NCBI GenBank assembly: GCA_910586805.1
Contig: CAJUJC010000096.1
Span: 1-8,124 of the forward strand
Direction of reading: 5' to 3'
From: an uncultured Erysipelotrichales bacterium
Lineage (GTDB): Bacteria > Bacillota_I > Bacilli_A > Erysipelotrichales > Coprobacillaceae
Length of the DNA stretch: 8,124 nt
A program made the position numbers and the translations under genes. Under the pieces are notes generated by a model. That model worked only from the letters and a program-made list of their open reading frames with translations. It ran no database searches and was not told the DNA's origin. Of this stretch, positions 1-6,079 are shown piece after piece; the first letter of the stretch is position 1, and each line of letters begins with the position of its first letter.

Positions 1-2
1 AA

Positions 3-242
3 ATACATATGTGTAGATCATTAGATGAATTAAAACAACGTGGAATAGAGGAAGGTGAAATGATTGGAATTCGAAAAACTTTAACAAAAACATTAATTCA
101 ACAATTAATATCAAAGTTAGGACACATATCAAAGGAATTGATATTAGAGATTAAGAAGAGTGATGAAGATAAATTAAATGAGTTGGTTATAAGAATTTTT
201 GATGTCAACACAGAAAAAGATATCTATGAGATTTTAAATTAA
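3..242 (+). CDS. C-terminal end of an Rpn / PD-(D/E)XK nuclease-type transposase (5' partial)
   Basis: The reading frame is open to the left edge, so the gene starts outside the window. The ATG at 9 is probably internal, since only eight bases precede it and no ribosome binding site can be seen. The visible 80 or so residues form a charged helical tail: a 'LDELKQRGIEEGE' stretch, then 'KTLIQQLISKLG', ending in 'IFDVNTEKDIYEILN'. Tails of this shape (a G-x-x-E-G linker, a helix, a closing short helix) are common at the C-terminus of the Rpn family of recombination-promoting nucleases and putative transposases, which are abundant in Erysipelotrichia. The nuclease core (D...E/D-x-K) is not in the window and cannot be checked. 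A strong terminator follows immediately. The assignment rests on tail resemblance only; a stand-alone hypothetical protein is possible. Confidence 0.55.
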   Translation: MHMCRSLDELKQRGIEEGEMIGIRKTLTKTLIQQLISKLGHISKELILEIKKSDEDKLNELVIRIFDVNTEKDIYEILN

Positions 243-297
243 AAAAGGAGGTTGAGTGAACTAACTTTCAAAAAAGTTCATTACAACCTCTTTTTAT
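243..297 (+). terminator. Rho-independent terminator after the Rpn-type gene
   Basis: A long hairpin starts right after the TAA stop. The outer arm AAAAGGAGGTTG (243-254) pairs with CAACCTCTTTTT (284-295), with one G-U pair. Past a single bulged A at 283, the inner arm AGTGAAC (255-261) pairs with GTTCATT (276-282). The loop is A-rich. The 3' side of the stem ends in a run of five T. The AGGAGG inside the 5' arm is part of the stem, and no start codon follows it in a useful frame. Confidence 0.85.
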
Positions 298-460
298 ATA
301 AAAAGCCATTTGTGAGTATAGAATAATTAAAAATATGTATTTAAAGGAAGTTATGCTTTGCTATTTAATTTAATGTTATCTATACGATTAAAGTAGCTAT
401 TTTTTATTGTATGTTTTTTTGATGTTTAATAAATTTCATTGATTATAGATTTTTTGATAA
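298..460. other. Gene-free A+T-rich spacer
   Basis: No open frame of useful length and no recognisable product on either strand. The only structure seen is an imperfect hairpin at 360-397 (GCTATTTAAT against ATTAAAGTAGC with one bulged base), followed on the plus strand by TATTTTTTATT. This could be a weak backup terminator for the gene on the left. The rest is T- and A-rich sequence without clear promoter or repeat patterns. Confidence 0.5.
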
Positions 461-483
461 AATTATTCAATTTTTGAATAATT
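461..483 (-). terminator. Weak terminator of the M3-M19 unit
   Basis: A perfect 10-bp inverted repeat AATTATTCAA / TTGAATAATT (461-470 and 474-483) has a 3-nt loop. It overlaps the stop codon of the M19 gene (482-484). Read on the minus strand, the stem runs into TTTT and then ATC. The stem is nearly all A-T and the T run is short, so it is a plausible but inefficient terminator. Confidence 0.5.
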
Positions 484-1384
484 AAAGATATGATTTCATA
501 AACTGATAAGCATTATCAAAACATATTTTATAGATTTCTTCTAAAGAGTAACCTCTTTGAGACAATGAATGAACTAAATTTTGAGCATAGGCTATACTTT
601 CCAAACCATCTACCATGCAAGGTGCATTATCCATATAATCCATAAAATCAAAACCTAAAGCAATATGATCAATACCAATTTTGTCTTTAAGATAATCAAT
701 TACATTTATAAATTCATCAAGAGTTTGCTTGTTTTCATCTCTTGTAACAAACCAACGAACTGGAATTGTTCCAATAAGACCCTTATGCTCTTTTAATACT
801 TGCAAGCAGGGGTCACTTAAATGCCTATAATGATTAAATAGTCCTTTGACATTACTATGCGTAGCAACAATAGGTTGAGTTGAAATCCTAGAAATATCAT
901 AAAAATTCCATTCACAACAATGAGAAACATCAATAGCCATATTGACTTTATTCATAGCTTGAATACATTTTATTCCTAAAGCAGTTAAAGGTTTATTTCC
1001 TGCTTTAGCACCACAAGCTAAAGAATTATTCTCATTCCAACAAAGTGAAGCCAAACGGACATGATGATCATAAAGCCATTGAATTTTATTTTCTACATTT
1101 TGTGTAATACCACACATTCCCTCAATTGCTATAAAGCATTGTATATCTTTAGAATTATCATAAGCATAGTATGGACTTTCCTGAATTTTGTTTTCTAAAT
1201 AAAGAACTTGCTCTTGCATCGTTTGCCAATCTTCTTTTCCTGTAAAATAACATACAAGTGCAGTTATTTGAATTTCTCCTTGCTTCATTTTAGGATAATG
1301 ATATTCATCTAAACGATGAGGTTGATCATAACGATGTTCAAAAATATCACTACCAATATCATCATGTAAATTAAATATTTTCAT
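482..1384 (-). CDS. Membrane dipeptidase family protein (peptidase M19, renal dipeptidase-like)
   Basis: A 300-residue zinc dipeptidase of the amidohydrolase (TIM-barrel) fold; the family cleaves L-Xaa-L/D-Xaa dipeptides. The expected landmarks are present in order: an N-terminal H-x-D pair (H7, D9, in 'NLHDD'), the bridging glutamate in 'AIEG' (E88), the 'WNENNSLACGA' segment typical of the family, H155 in 'DVSH', H176 in 'THSN', a substrate-side arginine in 'RHLSD' (R187), and 'DHIALGFDF' (D246), the equivalent of DHxxxGxDFDG. All five zinc ligands of the family therefore appear intact. There is no signal peptide, so a cytoplasmic enzyme is expected. The start overlaps the end of the M3 gene by 14 nt and has only a poor ribosome binding site, which suggests translational coupling. 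It would finish peptides opened by the M3 enzyme. Physiological substrates are unknown; some bacterial members prefer D-residues at the second position. Confidence 0.92.
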   Translation of the reverse strand: MKIFNLHDDIGSDIFEHRYDQPHRLDEYHYPKMKQGEIQITALVCYFTGKEDWQTMQEQVLYLENKIQESPYYAYDNSKDIQCFIAIEGMCGITQNVENKIQWLYDHHVRLASLCWNENNSLACGAKAGNKPLTALGIKCIQAMNKVNMAIDVSHCCEWNFYDISRISTQPIVATHSNVKGLFNHYRHLSDPCLQVLKEHKGLIGTIPVRWFVTRDENKQTLDEFINVIDYLKDKIGIDHIALGFDFMDYMDNAPCMVDGLESIAYAQNLVHSLSQRGYSLEEIYKICFDNAYQFMKSYL

Positions 1385-3116
1385 AGTTGTTTACCAAATT
1401 TAAAAAATCTTTCATTTGTTGGTGGATAGACTCTAAAGATTCAATCCAAAAATCTTCTTTTGTTAAATCAATTCCTGCTACTTTTGCAGTATCTTCTACA
1501 CTATGTGTTGTTGAAGCATTAAGAAGTTTTTGATAGTTTTTGAAAAAATGATGATCTTTTTCATAAAGTGCATATAATCCTCTTGAAAACAATGCTCCAA
1601 ATGTATAAGGGAAATTATAATAAGCAATATCAGGAATATAATAGTGGATTTTTGTAATCCAACGATATGGATGCAACCATTTTTCATCCATTCCTTTTCC
1701 AAATGCTTTTTTTAAAGCTTTAATCATAAGCTGATTTAAATCACCAGCAAACAAGAACCCTTTTTCTACATTTTCAAAAACTGATTTTTCAAAAGTATAT
1801 CTTGCATAAATATCACAAACAACTTGACATAGAGCAGATAATTGAATATCCAATATAATCATTTGATTATAAGCATCAGCTTCTTTAAAGAAAGAATGAT
1901 ACATAATATTTTCATTAAACATTGATGCATTTTCGGCAAGAGGCATACTGTATTCCCTATTTAATGGACGATGATTTTCTATCATATATCCATGATATGC
2001 ATGACCAAGTTCATGAGCCACTGTTACAACATCACTTAAAGTTTTATTGTAATTTGTCATTAATCGACTTTCTTTGATAAATGCTAAGTTTTCACAAAAA
2101 GCTCCACTTTGTTTTCCAAAACGGCTTGGATAATCAATCCATTTTTCATTAAATGCACGATGAGCAAGACTGTATAAAGAGTCATCGACTTGACGAAAGG
2201 CCTCTAAAATCTTTTCTTCACATTGTTCAATAGAAAATTCATAATGACATTCACCAATCGTTGCATAAATATCATACCAAGGCATCCCATTAGAATGATC
2301 TAGTTTTTGTGCTTTTGTATAAAGATATTCTTGAAATATAGGTAAATATTTTTCTACACTTGAAATCATAGCATCTAATGTTTTTTGACTCATACCACTC
2401 TCTTTTAACATTTTATCAAGTGGATTACGATATCCTCTCATTTTAGCAATTGTAAGTTGTTGTTTTTTAATATTGTTTATAGAAAATGCTAATGGTTCAG
2501 CAATATCTTTATAACATTCCATTTCTTTAAGAAATGCTTCTTTTCTTACTTTTTTGGATGTATCATGACATAAATTCTTAATTTGAGTTAATGTCATATC
2601 TTCTCCTAAACATTCATGATGTGCATTTGAAGTTAAATGATAATACATATCATTAAATGCTTTCAGTGAAGTCGGATAAAGTTGAGACAGAATATTTTCT
2701 TCGTTAGGATTAAGTGAATATTGTTCTTTGTGATGCAAAGATTGTAAATAATACTGGTATTCAAGTGTTAATTTTGTTTTAGGAATATTTATCGTTCCTA
2801 AATGTTTTTCAATCATAGCAATGAAAGATGCTCTTTGTGCTTGTAATTGTGAAATGTTTTGAAGTTGTAATAAAGCTTCGTGATTTTGTGAATCCATAGC
2901 TTGAATAAGTGTGGAATACATTTTTAAACGATATCCATAATCATATTCTTTTTCTAAAAGAGATAAACCTCTTTCAATAGATTCTATACTTTCATTCATT
3001 TCGTGAACATAGAGATTCAAATCTTGGTATAGATTTTGATAAATAGATAAATCTTTTTGATATTTTTTGTCTTGATAACTTGTATATAGTGCATCAAGAG
3101 ACCATTGATGATTCAT
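1371..3116 (-). CDS. M3-family oligoendopeptidase (PepF-related)
   Basis: A cytoplasmic zinc endopeptidase of about 580 residues that cuts short and medium oligopeptides. Counting from the chosen start, the zinc motif HELGH lies at about 368-372 in 'VAHELGHAYHG'. The third ligand is the glutamate in 'MPLAENASMFNE' about 26 residues further on. The C-terminal 'HYYIPDIAYYNFPYTFGALF' region is also typical of M3B enzymes and carries the substrate-facing tyrosines. The N-terminal two hundred residues are helical. The 'SRLMTNY...SDVVTVAHELGHAYHG' flavour resembles the PepF-related clade rather than PepF proper, so no symbol is given. Start choice: a longer version begins at the ATG ending at 3122, but that codon directly abuts the GGAGG. 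The ATG at 3116 has AAAGGAGG (3130-3123) six bases upstream and is preferred. It is first in a two-gene unit with M19, facing the divergent PTS operon. Confidence 0.93.
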   Translation of the reverse strand: MNHQWSLDALYTSYQDKKYQKDLSIYQNLYQDLNLYVHEMNESIESIERGLSLLEKEYDYGYRLKMYSTLIQAMDSQNHEALLQLQNISQLQAQRASFIAMIEKHLGTINIPKTKLTLEYQYYLQSLHHKEQYSLNPNEENILSQLYPTSLKAFNDMYYHLTSNAHHECLGEDMTLTQIKNLCHDTSKKVRKEAFLKEMECYKDIAEPLAFSINNIKKQQLTIAKMRGYRNPLDKMLKESGMSQKTLDAMISSVEKYLPIFQEYLYTKAQKLDHSNGMPWYDIYATIGECHYEFSIEQCEEKILEAFRQVDDSLYSLAHRAFNEKWIDYPSRFGKQSGAFCENLAFIKESRLMTNYNKTLSDVVTVAHELGHAYHGYMIENHRPLNREYSMPLAENASMFNENIMYHSFFKEADAYNQMIILDIQLSALCQVVCDIYARYTFEKSVFENVEKGFLFAGDLNQLMIKALKKAFGKGMDEKWLHPYRWITKIHYYIPDIAYYNFPYTFGALFSRGLYALYEKDHHFFKNYQKLLNASTTHSVEDTAKVAGIDLTKEDFWIESLESIHQQMKDFLNLVNNYENI

Positions 3117-3138
3117 AACCATCCTCCTTTCATTTTAA

Positions 3139-3144
3139 GTATAT
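3139..3144 (-). promoter_or_regulatory. Candidate -10 element for the M3-M19 unit
   Basis: TATACT on the minus strand matches the sigma-A -10 consensus at five of six positions. No convincing -35 hexamer lies 16-18 bases upstream. Transcription would start near 3132, giving a leader of only about 16 nt that barely includes the AAAGGAGG. A weak, activator-dependent promoter would fit; the call is tentative. Confidence 0.3.
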
Positions 3145-3174
3145 ATGAAAGAAAAGAAATAATATTGAAATCTC

Positions 3175-3192
3175 TTTCCTAGAGTTAGGAAG
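3175..3192. promoter_or_regulatory. Palindromic operator-like box 1
   Basis: TTCCTA (3176-3181) and TAGGAA (3186-3191) form an inverted repeat around a 4-base centre. The box shares its half-site with box 2 and lies on the side of the M3 gene. There is no T run, so it is not a terminator; a protein-binding site is more likely. No regulator is encoded in the window. Confidence 0.55.
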
Positions 3193-3206
3193 TCAACAAG
3201 TATCCA

Positions 3207-3225
3207 TTTCCTAATTATTAGGAAA
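3207..3225. promoter_or_regulatory. Palindromic operator-like box 2
   Basis: TTTCCTAAT (3207-3215) and ATTAGGAAA (3217-3225) form a perfect 9-bp inverted repeat around one base. It repeats the TTCCTA/TAGGAA half-sites of box 1, with centres about 32 bp apart, close to three helical turns. Paired related palindromes midway between divergent genes are typical of a shared transcription factor site. I do not match it to a known Firmicutes box (CcpA, CodY, Rex, Fur and CtsR patterns differ). Confidence 0.65.
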
Positions 3226-3257
3226 GACAGTTAAAATCATAAAAAATAAAATCATAG

Positions 3258-3263
3258 TACAAT
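3258..3263 (+). promoter_or_regulatory. Candidate -10 element of the PTS-glycosylasparaginase operon
   Basis: TACAAT matches the -10 consensus at five of six positions and would start transcription near 3270, about 23 nt before the EIIA start. No good -35 is seen at the normal distance. A 10-bp direct repeat TAAAATCATA (3232-3241 and 3247-3256) occupies the expected -35 and spacer area. The promoter may depend on a protein bound at the palindromes. Confidence 0.35.
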
Positions 3264-3292
3264 GATGTTGTCATAGTAAAGGGGTGAACAAA

Positions 3293-3631
3293 ATGGATGA
3301 TTCAGTCAAGAGATGTTTTCAAATCATTGCTATTGTTGGAGAAGCGAAAGCCAGTTATATAGAATCAATGCGATTAGCACGATATCAGCAATTTGAAAAA
3401 GCAAAAGAATATATCAAACAAGCTGATAAAAGTTTTTCGCTTATTTATGATCTTCAAAATGAGTTACCAAAACAAGAAGCTCAAGGTATGTCTAATGATT
3501 ATCATCTTTTGTTTGTTCATACCCAAGATCAAATCATGTCAGTTGAGCATTTAAAAATTATGGCAATGGAAATGAATGCTTGTTATGAGAAAATATTTGA
3601 TCTTGAAAAGAAAATTGATAGGAGGAAATAG
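3293..3631 (+). CDS. PTS EIIA component, lactose/cellobiose family
   Basis: A small all-helical phosphocarrier (112 residues) that takes phosphate from HPr and passes it to EIIB. The family's active-site segment appears as 'HLLFVHTQDQIM'. H76 is the expected phosphohistidine and D79 the nearby acidic residue that binds the trimer's metal ion in the LacA/ChbA family, close to the H78 and D81 numbering of LacA. Near the N-terminus, 'IVGEAKASYIESMRLA' fits the conserved first helices. Start choice: a GTG at 3284 lies within the AAAGGGG ribosome binding site (3278-3284), whereas the ATG at 3293 sits eight bases after it and gives the normal family length. First gene of the operon, one base before EIIB. 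The sugar cannot be read from EIIA alone; members of this family serve lactose, chitobiose, cellobiose and related glycosides. Confidence 0.9.
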   Translation: MDDSVKRCFQIIAIVGEAKASYIESMRLARYQQFEKAKEYIKQADKSFSLIYDLQNELPKQEAQGMSNDYHLLFVHTQDQIMSVEHLKIMAMEMNACYEKIFDLEKKIDRRK

Positions 3632-3632
3632 A

Positions 3633-3956
3633 ATGAAAAAAGTTTATTTATTTTGTAGTAATGGTATGTCTACAAGTTTATTAGCTCAAAAAATGCAAGA
3701 TGTAGCAGATGCACATAATTTACCATTTGAAGTAAAAGCATTTCCAATTGGAACATTAGGAGAAATTGTTATTGCACAAGATCCTGATTGTATTTTACTT
3801 GGACCTCAGGTAAAATATTTATATCAGGATACAGTAGATAAATATGGAGCAAATGGAAAACCAATCTTTGTTATTGATTCTGCTGATTATGGTATGATGG
3901 ATGGAGAAAAGGTTTTAAAGAAAGCAATTATGGCTATGAAAAAAGCGAAAAAATAG
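3633..3956 (+). CDS. PTS EIIB component, lactose/cellobiose family
   Basis: A 107-residue cytoplasmic EIIB that accepts phosphate from EIIA on a cysteine and donates it to the sugar during transport. The phosphocysteine loop is plain: 'YLFCSNGMSTSLLAQKM' with C8, the usual CSxGMSTS motif. 'CILLGPQVKY' in the middle and 'DYGMMDGEKVLKKAI' at the end are also family landmarks. The start is the ATG at 3633, seven bases after GGAGG (3621-3625). A longer in-frame version from 3576 runs back into EIIA and lacks a ribosome binding site. The membrane channel EIIC that should complete the transporter does not follow; the next gene is an amidase. The EIIC must be encoded elsewhere, or this pair phosphorylates with a shared channel. 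Confidence 0.93.
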   Translation: MKKVYLFCSNGMSTSLLAQKMQDVADAHNLPFEVKAFPIGTLGEIVIAQDPDCILLGPQVKYLYQDTVDKYGANGKPIFVIDSADYGMMDGEKVLKKAIMAMKKAKK

Positions 3957-3988
3957 TTTACTTTTACACTATGAAGGAGGATATAGAT

Positions 3989-4960
3989 ATGTGGGGTATT
4001 ATTGCAACTTGGCGTATGGCTGTTGAGGGAATTACTGAAGCAAGTTATATTTTAGAAAATCATGGAGATGCAGGAGATGCAATTGAAACAGCTATTAAAG
4101 AAGTGGAAAATTTTCCATATTATAAGTCAGTAGGATTTGGAGGACTTCCAAATGAAGAAATGGAAGTTGAGTTAGATGCTGCATATATGGATGGAAATAC
4201 TTTAGATATTGGAGCAGTGGCAGCAATCAAAGATTTTGCAAATCCCATTTCTATTGCAAGACGTTTATCAAAAGAAAAGGTAAACAGTATGTTGGTTGGA
4301 GAAGGCGCAGAAAAATTTGCCCATAAAGAAGGATTTGAGAGAAAAAATATGTTAAGTGATCGTGCGAAAATTCACTATAAAAATAGAGTGAAAGAGGATT
4401 GTTTAAAATCTTTGGAGGAATTAGAAATCAAACCATATACTGGGCATGATACAGTTGGTATGGTATGTCTTGATGAAAGTGGTAAAATGACTGCTGGAAC
4501 ATCAACAAGTGGTTTATTTATGAAGAAAAAAGGGCGTGTTGGTGATTCTCCAATTTCAGGTTCTGGTTTTTATGTTGATTCTAAGGTTGGTGGAGCATCA
4601 GCAACTGGATTAGGTGAAGATTTAATGAAAGGATGTATTTCTTATGAAATCGTAAGATTGATGAAAGAAGGGATGCATCCACAAAAAGCTTGTGATATAG
4701 CTGTTACAAATTTAGATAAGGAATTAAAAGAAAGAAGAGGAAAAGCAGGAGATCTTTCTTTAATTGCTATGAATAATAAAGGAGAATGGGGAGTTGCTAC
4801 AAATATTGAAGGATTTTCATTTGCTGTTGCAACTGATAAGCAAGAACCTATTGTTTATTTAACAAAAATGATTGATGGACATTGTGTCCATGAGGTTGCA
4901 AGTCAAGAATGGTTAGATAATTATATGAAAACAAGAACTGCCCCATTGGTTGAAAAATAG
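3989..4960 (+). CDS. N4-(beta-N-acetylglucosaminyl)-L-asparaginase (glycosylasparaginase, Ntn hydrolase)
   Basis: Cleaves the amide bond between GlcNAc and asparagine, giving aspartate and 1-amino-GlcNAc, which breaks down to GlcNAc and ammonia. The 323-residue precursor should self-cleave at H153-D154|T155 ('GHDTVG'), making T155 the nucleophile. T173 in 'AGTSTSG', R183 and D186 in 'GRVGDSPI', and G207 in 'ATGLGED' sit at the same distances from the nucleophile as T170, R180, D183 and G204 of the Flavobacterium enzyme (numbers from memory). W8 in 'ATW' matches the sugar-side tryptophan that separates true glycosylasparaginases from plant-type asparaginases and isoaspartyl peptidases. No signal peptide is present, unlike the secreted Flavobacterium enzyme, so it should act in the cytoplasm on imported substrate. 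The start is the ATG at 3989, eight bases after AAGGAGG; an upstream in-frame ATG (3971) precedes that site. L-asparaginase or isoaspartyl peptidase activity remains an alternative. Confidence 0.9.
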   Translation: MWGIIATWRMAVEGITEASYILENHGDAGDAIETAIKEVENFPYYKSVGFGGLPNEEMEVELDAAYMDGNTLDIGAVAAIKDFANPISIARRLSKEKVNSMLVGEGAEKFAHKEGFERKNMLSDRAKIHYKNRVKEDCLKSLEELEIKPYTGHDTVGMVCLDESGKMTAGTSTSGLFMKKKGRVGDSPISGSGFYVDSKVGGASATGLGEDLMKGCISYEIVRLMKEGMHPQKACDIAVTNLDKELKERRGKAGDLSLIAMNNKGEWGVATNIEGFSFAVATDKQEPIVYLTKMIDGHCVHEVASQEWLDNYMKTRTAPLVEK

Positions 4961-4961
4961 T

Positions 4962-6068
4962 ATGGAAGAAAAAATTATTCAACAAATAACAATGAATCAG
5001 CAAGATATGATAAATGGTATTAAAAAAATTGTTGCAATGCCTAGTGTGAAAACAAAAGCAACAACTCATGCTCCTTTTGGAGAGAATATTCTAAATACAT
5101 TACAAGAGACATTAAAGTTAGCTGAACATTTAGGGTTTCAAACAAAAAATTTAGATAATTATATTGGATGGGCACAGTATGGCGAGGGTGATGAATATGT
5201 TGGAATTATTGGTCATCTTGATGTTGTACCAGTAGGTGTAGGTTGGAAGTATCCACCATTTAGTGCTCATGAGGAAGATGGTTATATTTACTCAAGAGGT
5301 ATTCTTGATAATAAGGGACCTATTCTTTCTTGCTTGTATGCACTGTATGCTATTAAGCAACTTCATATTTCGTTAAAAAGGCCAGTGCGTATTATTTTTG
5401 GATGTGATGAGGAAAGTGGTTTTGAAGATTTAGAATATTATTTAATGAAAGAAAAACCACCAGTTATGGGATGGACACCTGATTGTAAATATCCTGTTGT
5501 ATATGGAGAAAGAGGTCGTGCAGTGATTGAAATTGTAGCACGTATGAATCAATTGGATGAGTTTTTAGAATTTATCAATACTTATTTTATGAATGCGAAA
5601 TTGAATGGAGAAAGATTGGGTGTTGATTATAAAGATGAAGAATTTGGTGTAAATGAAATGCGTAATTATCATTGGAAGCATCAAGGTGATAATATTTCTT
5701 TTTCTGTTACATTTTCTTATCCTGCTAATATAACATTAGAACAGTTAATGAAACAAATTGAAAATAAAGCTTCTCAATTTGAAGTGAAATGTGTACAACA
5801 CTATAAACCAGTTCGTTTCAAAAAAGATTGTCCAATGGTTTTGGCTTTACAAAAAGCATATGAAATGATTACAAATTTAGATGGAACTCCTGTAACAACG
5901 ACAGGAGGAACTTATGCTAAACTTATGCCAAATATTGTACCATTTGGTCCAAGTTTTCCAGGTCAAAAAGGAATTGGGCACCAACCTAATGAATGGATGA
6001 CTATTGAAGATTTGATGACAAATGCTAAAATATATGGTATAGGAATATATATGTTGGCTAATTTGTAG
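4962..6068 (+). CDS. M20 metallopeptidase, compact PepV-like dipeptidase
   Basis: A di-zinc amino- or dipeptidase of 368 residues. The catalytic set is visible: H85 and D87 in 'GHLDVVPVG', bridging D116 in 'RGILDNKGP', general base E150 and ligand E151 in 'DEESG', D174 in 'TPDCKYP', and H340 in 'GIGHQPNEW'. 'GGTYAKLMPN' and 'FGPSFPGQ' are also PepV-like. Compared with PepV (about 470 residues, ligands near 87, 119, 154, 177 and 439 from memory), spacing agrees up to D174, then about 95 residues are missing before the last histidine. The gap falls in the lid, where PepV carries the 'AHxxxPxxGxNA' segment with a catalytic histidine; no such segment is seen here. The frame is intact. The start is the ATG one base after the glycosylasparaginase stop, without a clear ribosome binding site, implying coupled translation. 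An earlier TTG (4950) also lacks one. It may trim peptides from glycosylated asparagine. Confidence 0.88.
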   Translation: MEEKIIQQITMNQQDMINGIKKIVAMPSVKTKATTHAPFGENILNTLQETLKLAEHLGFQTKNLDNYIGWAQYGEGDEYVGIIGHLDVVPVGVGWKYPPFSAHEEDGYIYSRGILDNKGPILSCLYALYAIKQLHISLKRPVRIIFGCDEESGFEDLEYYLMKEKPPVMGWTPDCKYPVVYGERGRAVIEIVARMNQLDEFLEFINTYFMNAKLNGERLGVDYKDEEFGVNEMRNYHWKHQGDNISFSVTFSYPANITLEQLMKQIENKASQFEVKCVQHYKPVRFKKDCPMVLALQKAYEMITNLDGTPVTTTGGTYAKLMPNIVPFGPSFPGQKGIGHQPNEWMTIEDLMTNAKIYGIGIYMLANL

Positions 6069-6079
6069 GAGGATAAGAA

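Noticed and set aside
247..254. AGGAGG-like ribosome binding site after the Rpn-type gene
   Set aside because: It forms the 5' arm of the terminator stem, and no open frame follows.
1496..1702. Minus-strand open frame of 68 codons
   Set aside because: It lies wholly inside the M3 peptidase gene in another frame, has no family resemblance and no ribosome binding site of note.
3191..3196. TTGACT on the minus strand as a -35 for the M3 gene
   Set aside because: At 17 bases downstream the sequence is AGATTT, not a -10. The nearest TATTAT is about 26 bases away, too far for a standard promoter.
3175..3225. The two palindromes as transcription terminators
   Set aside because: Neither is followed by a T run on either strand, both are short, and they lie between divergent gene starts rather than after gene ends.
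4848..5069. Minus-strand open frame of 73 codons across the glycosylasparaginase/M20 junction
   Set aside because: It is antisense to two well-supported genes, and its composition (Cys, His, Leu and Phe rich) is that of a shadow frame.
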